NCBI RefSeq assembly: GCF_050908995.1
Contig: NC_135121.1
Span: 744,001 to 808,000 of the forward strand
DNA from: Andrena cerasifolii
Taxonomy: Eukaryota > Arthropoda > Insecta > Hymenoptera > Andrenidae
Length of the DNA: 64,000 bases
Direction of reading: 5' to 3'
Shown: piece after piece, positions 31,482-42,630 of the stretch
How positions within the stretch are numbered: the first letter of the stretch is position 1
Layout of the letters: every line of letters begins with the position of its first letter
Made by a program: the position numbers and the translations under genes
The notes under the pieces: generated by a model
Told to the model about the DNA's origin: nothing
Databases searched by the model: none
What the model saw: the letters and a program-made list of their open reading frames with translations, nothing else

Positions 31482-31711
31482 TAGTATCTTTTATTTGACT
31501 TTATCCAGATATTATCTTTGCCCATCTCTGTTCTCCAACTGCTTCGCCGTGATTCATTCAAGCCTCCTTGATGGAAAAATATTGATAGGGGAAATGCGGC
31601 AACAGCGCGATTCGACTCTCGATACGTCTCGGCAACTATGTCTTTCCTACATTTATCGGCTAGATTGGACTTCCACCGGTTTTGATGGTACAAGGCACGA
31701 ATATACCATCA
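31482..31711. other. Spacer, no gene
   Basis: No credible domain; the open frame at 31333-31914 crosses several repeat borders. Confidence 0.4.
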
Positions 31712-32421
31712 ACGCCGGTGACGGAGAAACCTTGAAGCTTCATTCTGTCATTTCTCGGGCTGTCCTGAGTACACGATTCATAAATTCATTATTATTTCAA
31801 CGTACGGTGCTTATTAGCGTTCAAACGGACCAGACCACCCAGCACGAAAGTCTACTGAAGGCAACTAAACCCGCAAAAACGTCCACCGTGCCGATTCCAG
31901 GACGAAAGTTGTAATTTACGGTTTGCTTACTACATCGCGTATACGCAGGCCCGGCGGAACCATGCGCCGCACAAGGGCGCCAGCCGAATGGGACGCTAAA
32001 AAAACTAGATCGTACGCTTAATAATAAAGGAATCTAACACCTCACATAAACTAAATATAAATGTAATTCTTTTAAACATATTAAATAGAAAACAAGTGCA
32101 AAAAATTGGGGACAACAAAAATTTGTTTGCACAAGGGCGCCAGCTAACCTCGCGTCGGCCCTGCCTACACGTCACGCTGGTGCTACATGGCTGGAGTGCA
32201 CCATTAGCGCCACCAACGGAGAAGCCTTGAAGCTTCATTCGGACAGTTTTCGAGTCATAAATTCATTATTATTTCAAAGTGGGGTGCTTATTAGCGTTCA
32301 AACGCACCAGACCACCCTGCACAGATGTCTACTGAAGGCAACTGTACCCGCAAAAACTTCCTTCGGGCCGATTCCAGGACGAAAGATGTAATTTACGATT
32401 TGCTTACTACACGCGTATACG
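31712..32421 (+). repeat. Direct repeat of about 220-235 bp with spacer
   Basis: 31712-31945 and 32207-32421 share 'aaccttgaagcttcatt', 'cataaattcattattatttc', 'gtgcttattagcgttcaaac' and 'gccgattccaggacgaaag'. In the spacer, 'gcacaagggcgccagc' occurs twice (near 31971 and 32132). The spacer sequence resembles 3' ends of DNA transposons common in ants (recall). Confidence 0.7.
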
Positions 32422-32825
32422 TGCACGCTTTTCCTAGCTTGTGTGAGCGTACTCACACATTCAAAGGCCCGCGGAGACGGCCCCCTTAAGGTGCTCTGCA
32501 GGATATTTGAAATCTCATTATTAGGAGTTCGATTGCAAGGAAACAACGGCTTTCTACCTCGATAAGCCTTTTCTTTCTAAACGAGTTTATTGCCGTATTT
32601 TCCAAACTGGTGCCCCAACCCCGTTTTAGGCGATGGAACGTTGTCGTTTGAAGTTTTTTGTTATATAGGGTATTTCCCCCCTTTTACTGTGTTTCCCTTT
32701 TGTTTAAAATGTCGTGGAAAGGGAAACAAAACGACTTGGAACCTTTCATTTGGAACGAACAGTTAGTATTCTTCCGTGTGTTTAACCAAACGACACGGAC
32801 GAAGAGACAACGGACGATTTTTTAA
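32422..32825. other. Region upstream of the pogo-like transposase
   Basis: Contains the inverted piggyBac-like end at 32474-32489. The 100 bases before 32826 may be the transposon's 5' leader. No terminal repeat was identified. Confidence 0.4.
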
Positions 32826-34461
32826 ATGGAGCGAATTTCATCGAGTGCTTCTGCCGAACCAACCAATAATTATAAGTTAATATTAGGACACGCGATAGAG
32901 TATGCGACACAGCGTTTAAAGGATAATAGTGTAATTCCGCGACTACTAATCGGATCACCGCCACCTGAATCAACGGAAATTGGAAATGAGATATACCGCA
33001 GGATACAGAGTATGATAGAAGAAATGGTTCTAATTGAAGAAGAGGAGCATATTCACCACAACGAATTGGACGACAGCGAAGCGGACAATAATATCGAAGA
33101 ATTGATGGAAGCCAATGTTGATGAAGAATCATACGAACCACCGGAGAAAACCATGCGCGTAGAAGTCCCGTTTGAAATCAAAGTGAAGGCTGTGACGGCA
33201 TTACAATTACACCCAAATTGGACTTGGAAAACGGTGCGCAGTAAGATCACCAAACAATTGACATCCTCCAGCTTATTGAACAAGTGGAAGAAAGTAGTGG
33301 AGAACAATGGAAGCGTTAGAGATAAGTATATTTTTATTAATAATTGGACATATGACAGATTCATAGAAGCGCGTTCTTTAAAGCGTCAAGTCACTACACG
33401 TTCTTTACAACAATGGGCAATTCAAGCGGCTAATCAATTCTTATCAAATTCTTTTCATTTTTCAGCCTCACATACATGGGTCACTAAATTCAACTCCGAA
33501 ACAGAATTACTCAACGTAAAGTTACGCGCTTTGTGAGCAAAAAAGATACAATCTCATTTCAGGATACTCTTCAAGCAGCGCAAGTTTTTCAGGATCAGGT
33601 ACGCGATGTAATACCTTCATTCGACGATAGGCTAGTCATAAATACGGATCAAACTGGTTGTGAATATAAAATAAAGTTAAAGCGCACGTTGTCATACAAG
33701 GGTGAGAAAATTACAGAGGTTGCTACGGGTAGTTTAAATAAGATGACTCATTCATATACCGCACTGTACGCGATCACATTTTCTGGAGAAATATTACCAA
33801 AAGTTTTCATTTGTTTACAAGAAGCGGGTGGTAGCTTTGGTCCGCGCGTGGGAGCGAGTGTACGGGAGCAAATGGAAATTTTTGGTAACGTGTACAAAAT
33901 CGGGGAAATTACAATCGGACATATATGAACAATTTTTGGACACTATTATAAAACCATACATTGGTCGAGACAAGTTTTTACTTATTTTAGATTATTGGGG
34001 TGGTCAAACTAATCCATCCTTGTATGACAGCAAATTCCGTGACCCGACATCAAATAATACTCCTACATGCACTTTAAAAGTAATACCGCCTAAATGCACA
34101 CCGTTATGCCAACCCTGCGATGTATACTTTTTCCGTCAAATTAAAAATTTCATTGCCAGATTACAAAATGCCCAGACACTAGTTTCCGAAAATAGAGACA
34201 TAACAGATCGAGCGAATATTATCAAAACACACGCCATTATTCACAACCAGTTGTCTGCGCCTATATTTAAGGACATGCTATTATATGCATGGTATGCGTC
34301 AAAATTATCCAGCGAAAAGAAAGTATTTTGTAATGTTAATCAGGTTTGTTTTCCCATTAATCTAAAAGAGATGACATGTAGTTGTAATAACCCGTGTTTT
34401 ATTAAATGCGCGTGGTGTTTATGCGCCTTTGTTTTATTTGTTTCTATGATAATATGCATAG
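32826..34461 (+). pseudogene. Pogo-like DDE transposase, frameshifted
   Basis: ATG at 32826. The first frame (to about 33500) holds an acidic N-terminus, then a helix-turn-helix DNA-binding region (WTWKTVRSKITKQ) and a second, CENP-B-like one (WTYDRFIEARS...AIQAANQF). A frameshift near 33490 and another near 33900 are followed by the DDE core: first D in INTDQTG, second D in LILDYWGGQ, third in CQPCDVYFFRQIKNF. The C-terminus is cysteine-rich (CSCNNPCFIKCAWC). Coding sense stops at the LTR at 34462, close to the expected end of the protein. This D-D-D arrangement is that of pogo/Tigger-type transposases. It cannot be active as it stands. Confidence 0.75.
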
Positions 34462-34730
34462 TGTTGCGAGCACCGGGTATAGGCACGTGCATAGCCTGCT
34501 GGTGCTCGCAGCTGAAGATAGAAGAAGGTCAGCCCCCTTCCAGAGGGCGATCGGAGAGGCCGACGAGAAGGAGATCTTGTACCGAACGCCATTGCGTTCG
34601 GACGTACGGGTCGCACCTTTGTAAACTATTGGTCTGTGTAACAATATAGTTCAGTCATGTGTGCGTCCGTGTCTATTATTCTACTCCTTTGCGTCGGGGT
34701 GGCCTGCGGTGAAAACGCCCCGGCGCAACA
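34462..34730 (+). repeat. 5' LTR of the LARD-like element
   Basis: 269 bp. Starts with the stem gcgagcacc / ggtgctcgc over a loop of about 27 bases, as in the gypsy LTR, though the loop sequence differs. Confidence 0.9.
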
Positions 34731-34882
34731 TTGGTGTCAGAAGTGGGATCCGTAGCCACGGATCCCGAAGATTCGCAAGGAGCTGTTGCGTGCGATACGC
34801 AAGGAGCCGTTGCGTGCGATTCAGCCTGCAGCTGAACAACGAGGGACAGCCACAGAAGCAGCGGCAGCAACGAAGGACAGCG

Positions 34883-35030
34883 GCGACGGCGGTCGAGGCC
34901 CGCCGACATCGAGGGACGGACACAGGAACAGCGGGAGCAGCGACGGCGGTCGAAGCCCGCTGACATCGAGGGACGAACACAGGAACAGCGGGAGCAGCGA
35001 CGGCGGTCGAGGCCCGCCGACATCGGAGCA
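34883..35030 (+). repeat. 57-bp tandem repeat (2.6 units)
   Basis: Units begin gacggcggtcgaggcccgcc and end aacagcgggagca, and repeat every 57 bases. As 57 is a multiple of three, the frame 34786-35154 stays open and gives 19-residue serine/arginine-rich repeats. Whether that frame is translated is unknown; nothing in it resembles Gag. Confidence 0.75.
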
Positions 35031-36720
35031 GTTTCGAGGCTTCGGCGAGGATGCTGCCGAAAAAGGAGGACATTGCTGGGTCAGCTCTGGAAAGTCGGGA
35101 AGCCGACCCACGAAAAGGAATCCGAATTTTGATTGTGTCGTTCCTGTTGGGTAATGTAGAAAACGGCAGGAGGCCGAATTTTGGTTTATTATTCTCGTTG
35201 GGTAATGTAGAGAACTGCGAGGGACAGTTACCCAATTAAACAAAAGAGCGTGTGACAGATGGGAGCGCGCGTCCTGAAGTTGGCTCTCGATGACGAGAAA
35301 ACGTTGACGTTTTGACGTCTTTCGGAGGTTATCGCGAAAAGTGATTTTCTGAAAGGACAGCGTGAGATGTGAGCGCAGGCAGAGATTTGTCAACTTTTCC
35401 TGTCGAGGTGAGGACGTGCGGCAGGACGTTTAGGAGTGGTGTCGGCGGCGTTTTTGCGGCGAGAGAGGGACGGGAAGAGCGGAGCAGGGAATTTGCATTC
35501 TACGTTTGAGCTGTGAGGTGCTCAATGGATGTGAATCTGTTTCCGAGGTCCCGAGTCGGAAACGGTCGCTAGGGCACACTGGACTACGTGCTTGTCGTCA
35601 CGAGGTGCCTTTGGAATTGAGGTCCGAGATTGATGCCACGACTTGGTTTGTCTCGTTATCGCTATCTTTTCTTGTACAAGCATGGTTTTTAAGTAGGAAG
35701 AGTTAACTTCTGCTCCCTTCTTCCTTTCCCCACTGTTTTCTTTACTGTCATCCCTTTTGCCACTCGATAATGTCTCTCAGATGATTGCTCGGGCGTGTCC
35801 CATATGTTCTCCCATTGTTTCCCCACTTTTTTTTTTTTTATTGTCATCCCTTTTGCCACTGGATAATGTCTCTCAGATGATTGCTCGGGCGTGTCCCATA
35901 TGTTCTCCCAAATATGTTTTAATGACTTGTCCCGTTCTCTTCATGTGCTTTGATCGCTGTTAACCGTCGAGGACATCCTGTAGTGTTGTCCGACAAAACC
36001 GATGTTTGGGGAAGCGCCGAACGTCGTTACAAGAGGCCACGTAGGTTGCCGTAAAAAAAAAAAAAAAAAAAAAACGGTTTTCTGTGAGGACGGCGTGAGT
36101 CGACGAACGTCATTCCGATACAACGTTCAGCAATGCCGATTCGACTTGGAGCTGCAAGTAGAATCGAGGGGCTCTTCGGGTTCGGGGAATCGTCATCAGA
36201 AGAGGCCGAGTTAGGATGCTATAGAGGGAGCGTCGGAGTGTTGGTGGTGGAGGTGCGACTTCGACAGGGACGCAGGGACGTCCGGGAGTGCACGGACCAC
36301 ACCAAGGATTGGTGGGTGTACGGCTCTGGGTGGCAGTCAGGGATCCATGCAGTTGAGTTGCTGGCGAGCGGCGTCCCCAGGAGCGCGGATACCACCGAAG
36401 CAACGTGGAGGCGCCAGGAGTGCGCGGAGTTGCTAAGCTGCGACGAAAGGAGTTCGAGGGTGAACGTCGTCACAGAAAGGCCGAGTGCGTAGTCGCGACG
36501 GAGGGAGTTCGAGGTCGAATACCGTCGCAGGAACGCCAAACCCCCGAGAGAGAGCCCCGAGGAGTAGAGTCGTTTAGTCGAGATGAGCCGTTCGTCGACC
36601 GAAGATTAAGGAGGTCTCTTGTTCGAGGACTGGTAGAAGAATTAAGAGAGAAGATTTGAACCTAATCTGGTGGACTGGGCTGCGTACGCAGTCCAGCCCC
36701 CCCGCTCTCTTATTTTGTTA
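35031..36720 (+). other. Unique internal sequence of the LARD-like element
   Basis: No protein domain. A unit containing 'gttgggtaatgtag' is repeated at about 35148 and 35200. A poly-A run lies at about 36053-36074. A near-palindrome 'ggactgggctgcgtacgcag' lies at about 36672-36691. Confidence 0.5.
35747..35913 (+). repeat. 95-bp-period direct duplication
   Basis: A block of about 72 bases (from tgtcatcccttttgccactc) occurs at 35747-35818 and 35842-35913 with one visible difference, separated by a T-rich tract. Confidence 0.8.
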
Positions 36721-37965
36721 CAGGTTCTCGATACCCCACGACGAGGGACAAGGTGTCGGGGGACTGCCACCGCGGCTGGGATATGCGCTCCCGAATTCCC
36801 CGAATGTGCCACAATAGCGTGGCGGTCCGCAGCGGGGGCGCGGACATACGTGAAAACGCCCCGCTAGCCCCCTGGAGGAGACCCCACGAGCCCCCGGGAC
36901 GGCCGGGATGGAGGATCTCGTGAGGTACCCAGGAAAAAGAAGGAGAAGGGTGGACAGCAGACGGGAAATGGCATCCCCAATCACCAGGCGGACACAAGCG
37001 GTGCTTGGACCGGCTGGAGGGGATGTCGCGGAGACGGGAGCGCTAACCGGACGCACAGGACGGTCCCCTGGGACAGCACCAGAGGCCTAGTAGAGGAATG
37101 GGGCCATCAGGATGCCAAGGATTGAGAGAGGGAGAAGAGAACCGGAAGAAAGAAGAAAATGCAGTTGAGCTAGGCAGATTGATCGGGGAACGGACCGATA
37201 GCATGTTCATTGTTTAGGTGTGATCCTCTGCTATCGGTTCCGTCTCGCCTGTCTGTCTTCCCGGTTCCTTTGGCTCCAACGGATTGTCGCAAGTGGGAGC
37301 GATATATAATGTTTCCCTGTTTCTTTTGCAAGGAGTTCAGGAGGAAGCTCAAGGAGGCCGGAACGTCTCGTCGTTGGAGAGAAAGCAGCGTCGTTGGAGT
37401 TCCGGAGACGGCGCGTAGGAGGAACGCGCCAGGAAGAGCTGCGGGTTTCGTCGAGGAACCAGGAACCGCAGGTTTCCAGCGACGCCGCGGGACAAGGAGC
37501 ACCAGAAGAGGTGACGATCGACTGGAGGTTGCAGTTCGTCGACGCTGCGGATCTCGTCGCGGGATGCACGAAGAAAGACGAGAGCATCGCTCTGGAAGAC
37601 GAGAGCATCGCTGGAGTTCCAGAGGACGCTCAACCAGGATGCTTCGTCGTTGGAGATTCCTTCTGAGGGAACGCGACGCAGGGGAATCATCGTTGGAGCA
37701 GAGTTCCAGGGACGACGTGAGACAAGAAGCTGGAACGCTTAACCAAGGAGGACCGTGTGATTTGAAGATTTCGTCAGCCGTCCCGATGTACCCACGCCTT
37801 GCTCAGGGTTTTTCCGTGGTTTTCCCCTGAGCCAGAAGGCAAATGCCGAGGTGGATGTCTGAAGAAGCCACGGAGCTGCACGACCACTTCTTCGGACAGG
37901 GGTATGAAGATTCTGAAGAGGATCTACTGCGGCCGGGACGTCCGCTCTTCTGGAGGGGGGAGCAG
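36721..37965 (+). repeat. 3' internal region shared with the gypsy element
   Basis: 36721-37110 closely matches 14415-14805; shorter blocks at 37160-37240 and 37786-37850 match 14863-14950 and 15396-15460. Sequences between the blocks differ. Open frames here are not credible. Confidence 0.8.
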
Positions 37966-38234
37966 TGTTGCGAGCACCGGGTATAGGCCCGTGCATAGCC
38001 TGCTGGTGCTCGCAGCTGAAGATAGAAGAAGGTCAGCCCCCTTCCAGAGGGCGATCGGAGAGGCCGACGAGAAGGAGATCTTGTACCGAACGCCATTGCG
38101 TTCGGACGTACGGGTCGCACCTTTGTAAACTATTGGTCTGTGTAACAATATAGTTCAGTCGTGTGTGCGTCCGTGTCTATTATTCTACTCCTTTGCGTCG
38201 GGGTGGTCTGTGGTGAAAACGCCCCAGCGCAACA
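37966..38234 (+). repeat. 3' LTR of the LARD-like element
   Basis: 269 bp, differing from the 5' copy at only a handful of positions. Confidence 0.9.
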
Positions 38235-38464
38235 ATATAAAGGATTGTCCGAAACAGGCAAATGCACAGGAACTTCAAATTTAACAGCGATTCATTAATA
38301 CATATTTCCATTCTTATAGGTATGCTCGCTATGCTGTTTATATTTTACTGCGTATTGTATATCTTACTATTTGCGTAATTTATATTGTACCACACATTGC
38401 GATATTTACATTAGATTAGGTGTTACGTTACTTGTATTATATTATACGTGTTATTAAAAATTGT
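38235..38464. other. AT-rich spacer
   Basis: No feature seen. Confidence 0.5.
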
Positions 38465-38830
38465 AGTCCACATCCTATACTTTATAATTCTTATATATTA
38501 TTTATATAGCAGTGAGTAAAAAAAGGAATAAGAAATAGAAATGCAGTTGGAAAAAAATAAAAAAATAAAACTTCCATTGCCGAGTCTCCAACGTACGACC
38601 TCTAGAACATGAACCTGCGGCGTAACGCTCGCAGATACAACAGCTTCTGTTAAGAATTTGATTGTTTTCTTATATCTAGTAACCTGTATATGTTTAAAGC
38701 CATTTTTTATAAAAACGGCTAGCGAGATACCCCTAATGTTTTGCACTTTTTTAATGCCCATCGGCCCCCATAATTTGAGCCCGGTCTCGTTCAAAAAGCG
38801 CTCGTCCGGATCGCGACCTTCCCTTGTAAG
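38465..38830 (-). repeat. 378-bp repeat family B, copy 2
   Basis: Inverted near-identical copy of 9101-9478, including the tRNA-Met-like core (about 38578-38650). Its right border falls exactly where piggyBac-like coding begins. Confidence 0.85.
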
Positions 38831-39181
38831 AATCCTACTTGGGAAGTTAGACATTCGTCAAAAATGAGGCGAAAGTTATTTTTAGAAGAATTAGCAAAAA
38901 AATTGACAGTTAAAAATATTGATAGGCGGGCTAGTAAATTTGAAAATGAAGAAGGAGGGCTACATGCAAATGTTGCAATCGCGACAGAAGCGACGGGACG
39001 AAAAATTGTAAAGAAGAAAAAACTAGCAGGTCACAAGCGTGGTAGATGTTGTTTCTGTGTGGGGAGTAATAATAAACATCAAACTGTATGCGATTCTTGT
39101 AAAAAATATGTGTATAAAAACCACTGTACAGAAAACCCCACACTTTTATGCAATACATGTACTAATGCAAATGTTGAATAA
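38831..39181 (+). pseudogene. piggyBac-like transposase, C-terminal fragment
   Basis: Reading starts at 38831, directly at the repeat border, and stops at 39181 (116 residues). The visible ATG at 38864 is internal to the family and not a real start. The last 60 residues form the cysteine-rich domain of piggyBac transposases: paired cysteines RCCFC, CDSC, NHC and CNTC, a cross-brace zinc domain that binds the transposon ends. The catalytic DDD domain is absent. The fragment is a relic left by truncation at the family B repeat. Confidence 0.75.
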
Positions 39182-39520
39182 ACATGATTTTTTTATAATT
39201 CACACATCGCAACCCTATTATTGTTTCGTACATGTAGAATAAGTATCCAAACGTAATCCGAAACCCTCTTCCACCACGTTCCGTAGTATTTCGGCGAGGA
39301 TCTCGAGCTTGAGCGACCATCCCCACCTGAATACTGTACCTATCGGTGAGGGTCTCGAGCGACCGTTAATATGTATTAGTGAACTATCGGTGTGGGTCTG
39401 CAAAGACCCAGGTTCCGTACTCGATGTCCCGTACTCGGAGGGTTAAGGAATCTACGTATTCTATATATTTTTTTTTCTATTTCTCTTTCTCAATCTCTTA
39501 CAAACAAATTGCAAGTCAAC
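39182..39520 (+). other. Probable leader of the errantivirus-like element
   Basis: Two related units, ctatcggtgagggtctcgag (about 39342) and ctatcggtgtgggtctgcaa (about 39388), lie before the gag start. No copy of the 3' LTR (56106-56434) was found here, so the 5' LTR is lost or too diverged. Confidence 0.4.
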
Positions 39521-40560
39521 ATGGCACAAGCCGGAATAAAAATCGAACTCGCGGCAAAGATGTTAATAACCTTTAATGGTACGAAATCTTTATTATATGA
39601 TTTTTGTGATAATTGCGACAAAGCAATTTCTTTAGTAAGTGAGGAGAATAAACCAGTTCTATTTGCAATAATCGAAACAAGGATAACTGGTAATGCAAGG
39701 GCATTAATCAGAAATCGCGCTTTTACAAATTGGAGTGCATTAAAAACGTATTTGCTAGATGCTTATTCTGATAAGAGGTCACAAGGTCAATGACAACTAG
39801 AATTATCTTCTTGCAAACAGGTCTATAACGAAGATGTTCTCTCCTATTCGCAAAAGGTTGAAAATTGTTTAATAAAGCTAACCAATAGTCTTGATGATAG
39901 TTTATCAGCTGTAGAACGTAGAGCTTGAGTAAATCTTTTGCAAAAATAAGCTCTTGATGTATTCATCATGGGGTTACGAAAGGATATTTCTATAATAGTT
40001 AAGTCGCAAAAACCAACTGCCTTGGTACATGCTATCCAAATGGCACAAGCGGAAGAAGTTGAACAAGAATCACAAATCGAGATTGCAAGATTACAGGGAT
40101 TAAATTTGAGGGAGACAAAGCACTGTACTAATTGCAATCGAAGTGATCATACAATGGTAGATTGTCGTTTCCGTGAACCTAGTACTGTAGCACAAAGTTC
40201 ATATTTCCGTAAGAAACCAGATATTGGACATGTAAGAGTAAATTCTTATATGGCAGGTCGTGATAACTCACATAATACTAAGGTGTGTTCATATTGAAAA
40301 AATAGGGGACATTTAATTAATGAATGTAGAAAACGCGAATGCAATAATAAACGATATCAACAGACGGATAGGAATTCCTCAGCGAAGGCATATCAATCTT
40401 ATCGCCCATCACTGAATCGGAATACCTATTCTTCTGCAAATACTCAGAATTACCATCAATCAGGTCTTAAAAATTTTCGCAATTATTCACGTAGTAACGA
40501 AAATACTTTAAACTCCAATCGCACTCCGGTGACTGCCGCACCGAGAGTGATTCACGAATT
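39521..40560 (+). pseudogene. gag: Errantivirus-like gag remnant
   Basis: Starts at an ATG at 39521. The first frame ends at an internal stop near 39793. Further coding continues with more stops near 39927 and 39948, then an open piece at 39968-40297. This holds a CCHC knuckle (CTNCNRSDHTMVDC) and reaches a stop inside a second knuckle-like motif. The capsid-like N-terminal part suits the gypsy/errantivirus group. Non-functional. Confidence 0.65.
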
Positions 40561-40940
40561 GTAGGTAGAACGTTAAGTCCGATACAAGGGGTTACAACTT
40601 TTGTTGAAGTAGCTTTCCAAGAGGAAATAGAATCTCCTTTAAAATTACTTTTAGATACAGGTGCAGATATTTCTACCATAAAGGTATCATAGTTAAAGGA
40701 GGATACTCTTGTCTATGATGATATCAAACTAAAAATCAGGGGTTTAACATCTGAACCGTTTGAAACATTGGGTTATTGCTATTTAAATATGAAGATAAAT
40801 AATGTCATGTACACAGGCATATTCCATATTGTAAAGGATAATTTCCCTATTTCATACCCTGGAATTTTTTGAAAACAATATTATATTAGATCTAAAACTT
40901 CGAATAGATTATATTAATAATCTATTGCATTTTTCACAAG

Positions 40941-42420
40941 GTGTATGCATCTGTGTTAGCGGAGAGGTTAAGAGTGGAGGTGGAGGGGAAGGGACTGCTG
41001 CCACCGGGTCGAACGGGCTTTAGGAGGGGGGTGGGGTGTATAGATAATGTGTACGTGCTGAATTATTTAATGAACAGGCAACTGGGAAGAAAGAAGGGGA
41101 AAATGGTGGTGCTATTCATAGATATGAAAGCGGCGTTTGACTCGGTGGACCGGGAGGTATTGGTTAGGGCAATGAGGGGAATGGGAGTGAGGGAGGAGTT
41201 GGTGGGGAGGTGCGAGGAGATCCTTAGGGAAACATCTTGTAGGGTGCGGGTGGAGGATGAGGAAGGGGAGAGGTTTTGGACGGCGAGAGGGGTGAGGCAG
41301 GGGTGCCCGCTGTGCCCGAGCCTCTTCACCCTGCTCATAGCGGATATGGAAGAGGAGTTGAAAAAGGGAGGATGGGGGAGTGAAGCTAGGGGAGGGGGGG
41401 AAAGGTCTACGCGTTGGCATACGCCGACGATGTGGCGGAGGATGAGGAGGGAATGAAGGGGCTGATAGGGAAATTGGAGATTATATGTGGATGGGAAAGG
41501 ACTGCAGGTCAATGTGGAAAAAACGAAGGTCATGAGGTGTAGGAGGGGAGGGGGGAGATGGAAGAGGGTAACATGGAGATGAAAGGGGAAGGAGATTGAG
41601 GAGGTGAGAAACTTCAGATATCTGGCGTACACGGTGATGGGGAACGGGGGGCAGGAGGAGCATGTGGGGGAAAGGGTGAAAAAAGGGGCGGCGGTAATGG
41701 GGAAGGTATGGGGTATTGGGGAAAGGATGTTTGGAAATGATTAGGAAAGGAGATTATGGCTCTTTGATAAGTTGGTGTGGCCGGTGGTGGGGTACGGAGC
41801 GGAGGTGTGGAGGTGGAGGGAAAGGGAGAAGGTGGAACGCCTACATAACAGGTTTTTGATGTGGGTGCTGGCGGTGGAAAGAGATACGCCGAGTTATATG
41901 GTGAGGGAGGAGGTGCAAAGGAAAATGATGAAGGGAAGGGCGGAGATGAGGGCGTGGGGGTTTGAAAGGAACCTTGAGGAGGGGCAAGGGGGGGAGCTGG
42001 CGAGGAGTTGTTGGGAAGAAATGAAGGGGAGGTTAAAGAGGGGAAAGGCTTTGGAGGGGTGGGAAGAAGAAAGGAAAGTGTTTTACGAGGAAAGGAGTTG
42101 GACCTTGGAAGAGATGGAAGGGATGAGGGAAAGGGGGGAATAAGAGGAGAGGAGTTAGTGAGCAGGGAAAGGAAACTGCAGGAAGAGGAGAGGTGGAGAA
42201 GGATAGGGGAATCAAGATATTTGAAGAAGGGGTGGGGGGAAAGTAGATGGAGAAGGGTCGCGAGGTATAGGTTGGGCAATGAAATGAGGGGGGGAGGTAC
42301 TAGGAGGAGGAGGAAAAAAGGATATGCAGGGTGTGTAGAGGGGGGGAAGAGACATGGGAGCACATATGGGAGTTTTGTATGGGGTGGGGAGAAGAGAGGG
42401 GGTGGCAGGAGATGACAGGG
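40941..42420 (+). pseudogene. LINE reverse transcriptase remnant
   Basis: Frames at 40941-41456, 41772-42143 and 42008-42415 together cover the RT palm/thumb and C-terminal region. The catalytic YADD is separated from the upstream RT part by a frameshift near 41400. The endonuclease and ORF1 are absent through 5' truncation. Overlapping open frames on the minus strand are an effect of the purine bias and encode proline/serine-rich nonsense. Confidence 0.8.
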
Positions 42421-42570
42421 AAGGTTCTAGATGATGGGGGGAGGGGGAGGTGTGGATGAGAAGAATTGAGGAGAGGAGAGAGGGAATGGAGCATGGATGA
42501 GGAGATGAGAGTGGAAAGGGAGCCGAGCGGAAGCGGAGGTCCGGAAGAGAGACGGAAGGAGGAAGTAGGT

Positions 42571-42630
42571 TAAGATAGGCTAAGATAGGCTAAGATGGGC
42601 TAAGATAGGTTAAGATAGGTTAAGGTAGAC
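42571..42630 (+). repeat. 10-bp tandem tail of the LINE
   Basis: Six units of taagat(a/g)gg(c/t), the last diverged, about 90 bases before the LINE's 3' end. Confidence 0.85.

Larger units (their letters stand above)
34462..38234 (+). mobile_element. Non-autonomous LTR retrotransposon (LARD-like), relative of the gypsy element
   Basis: 269-bp LTRs at 34462-34730 and 37966-38234 begin TGTTGCGAGCACC and end GCGCAACA. The primer-binding site ttggtgtcagaagtgggat is identical to that of the gypsy element at 9715, and the polypurine tract (tggaggggggagcag) is similar. There is no gag or pol. Instead it carries a 57-bp tandem array, duplicated segments and blocks shared with the gypsy 3' region (36721-37110, 37160-37240, 37786-37850). 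The flanking bases are ATAG and ATAT, an imperfect four-base match. It would need gypsy proteins in trans. Confidence 0.85.

Noticed and set aside
34676..35393. Minus-strand frames across the 57-bp array
   Set aside because: Explained by the repeat period and GC richness; no recognisable family.
41063..42494. Long minus-strand frames rich in proline, serine and leucine
   Set aside because: They are mirror images of the purine-rich LINE coding strand and carry no domain.
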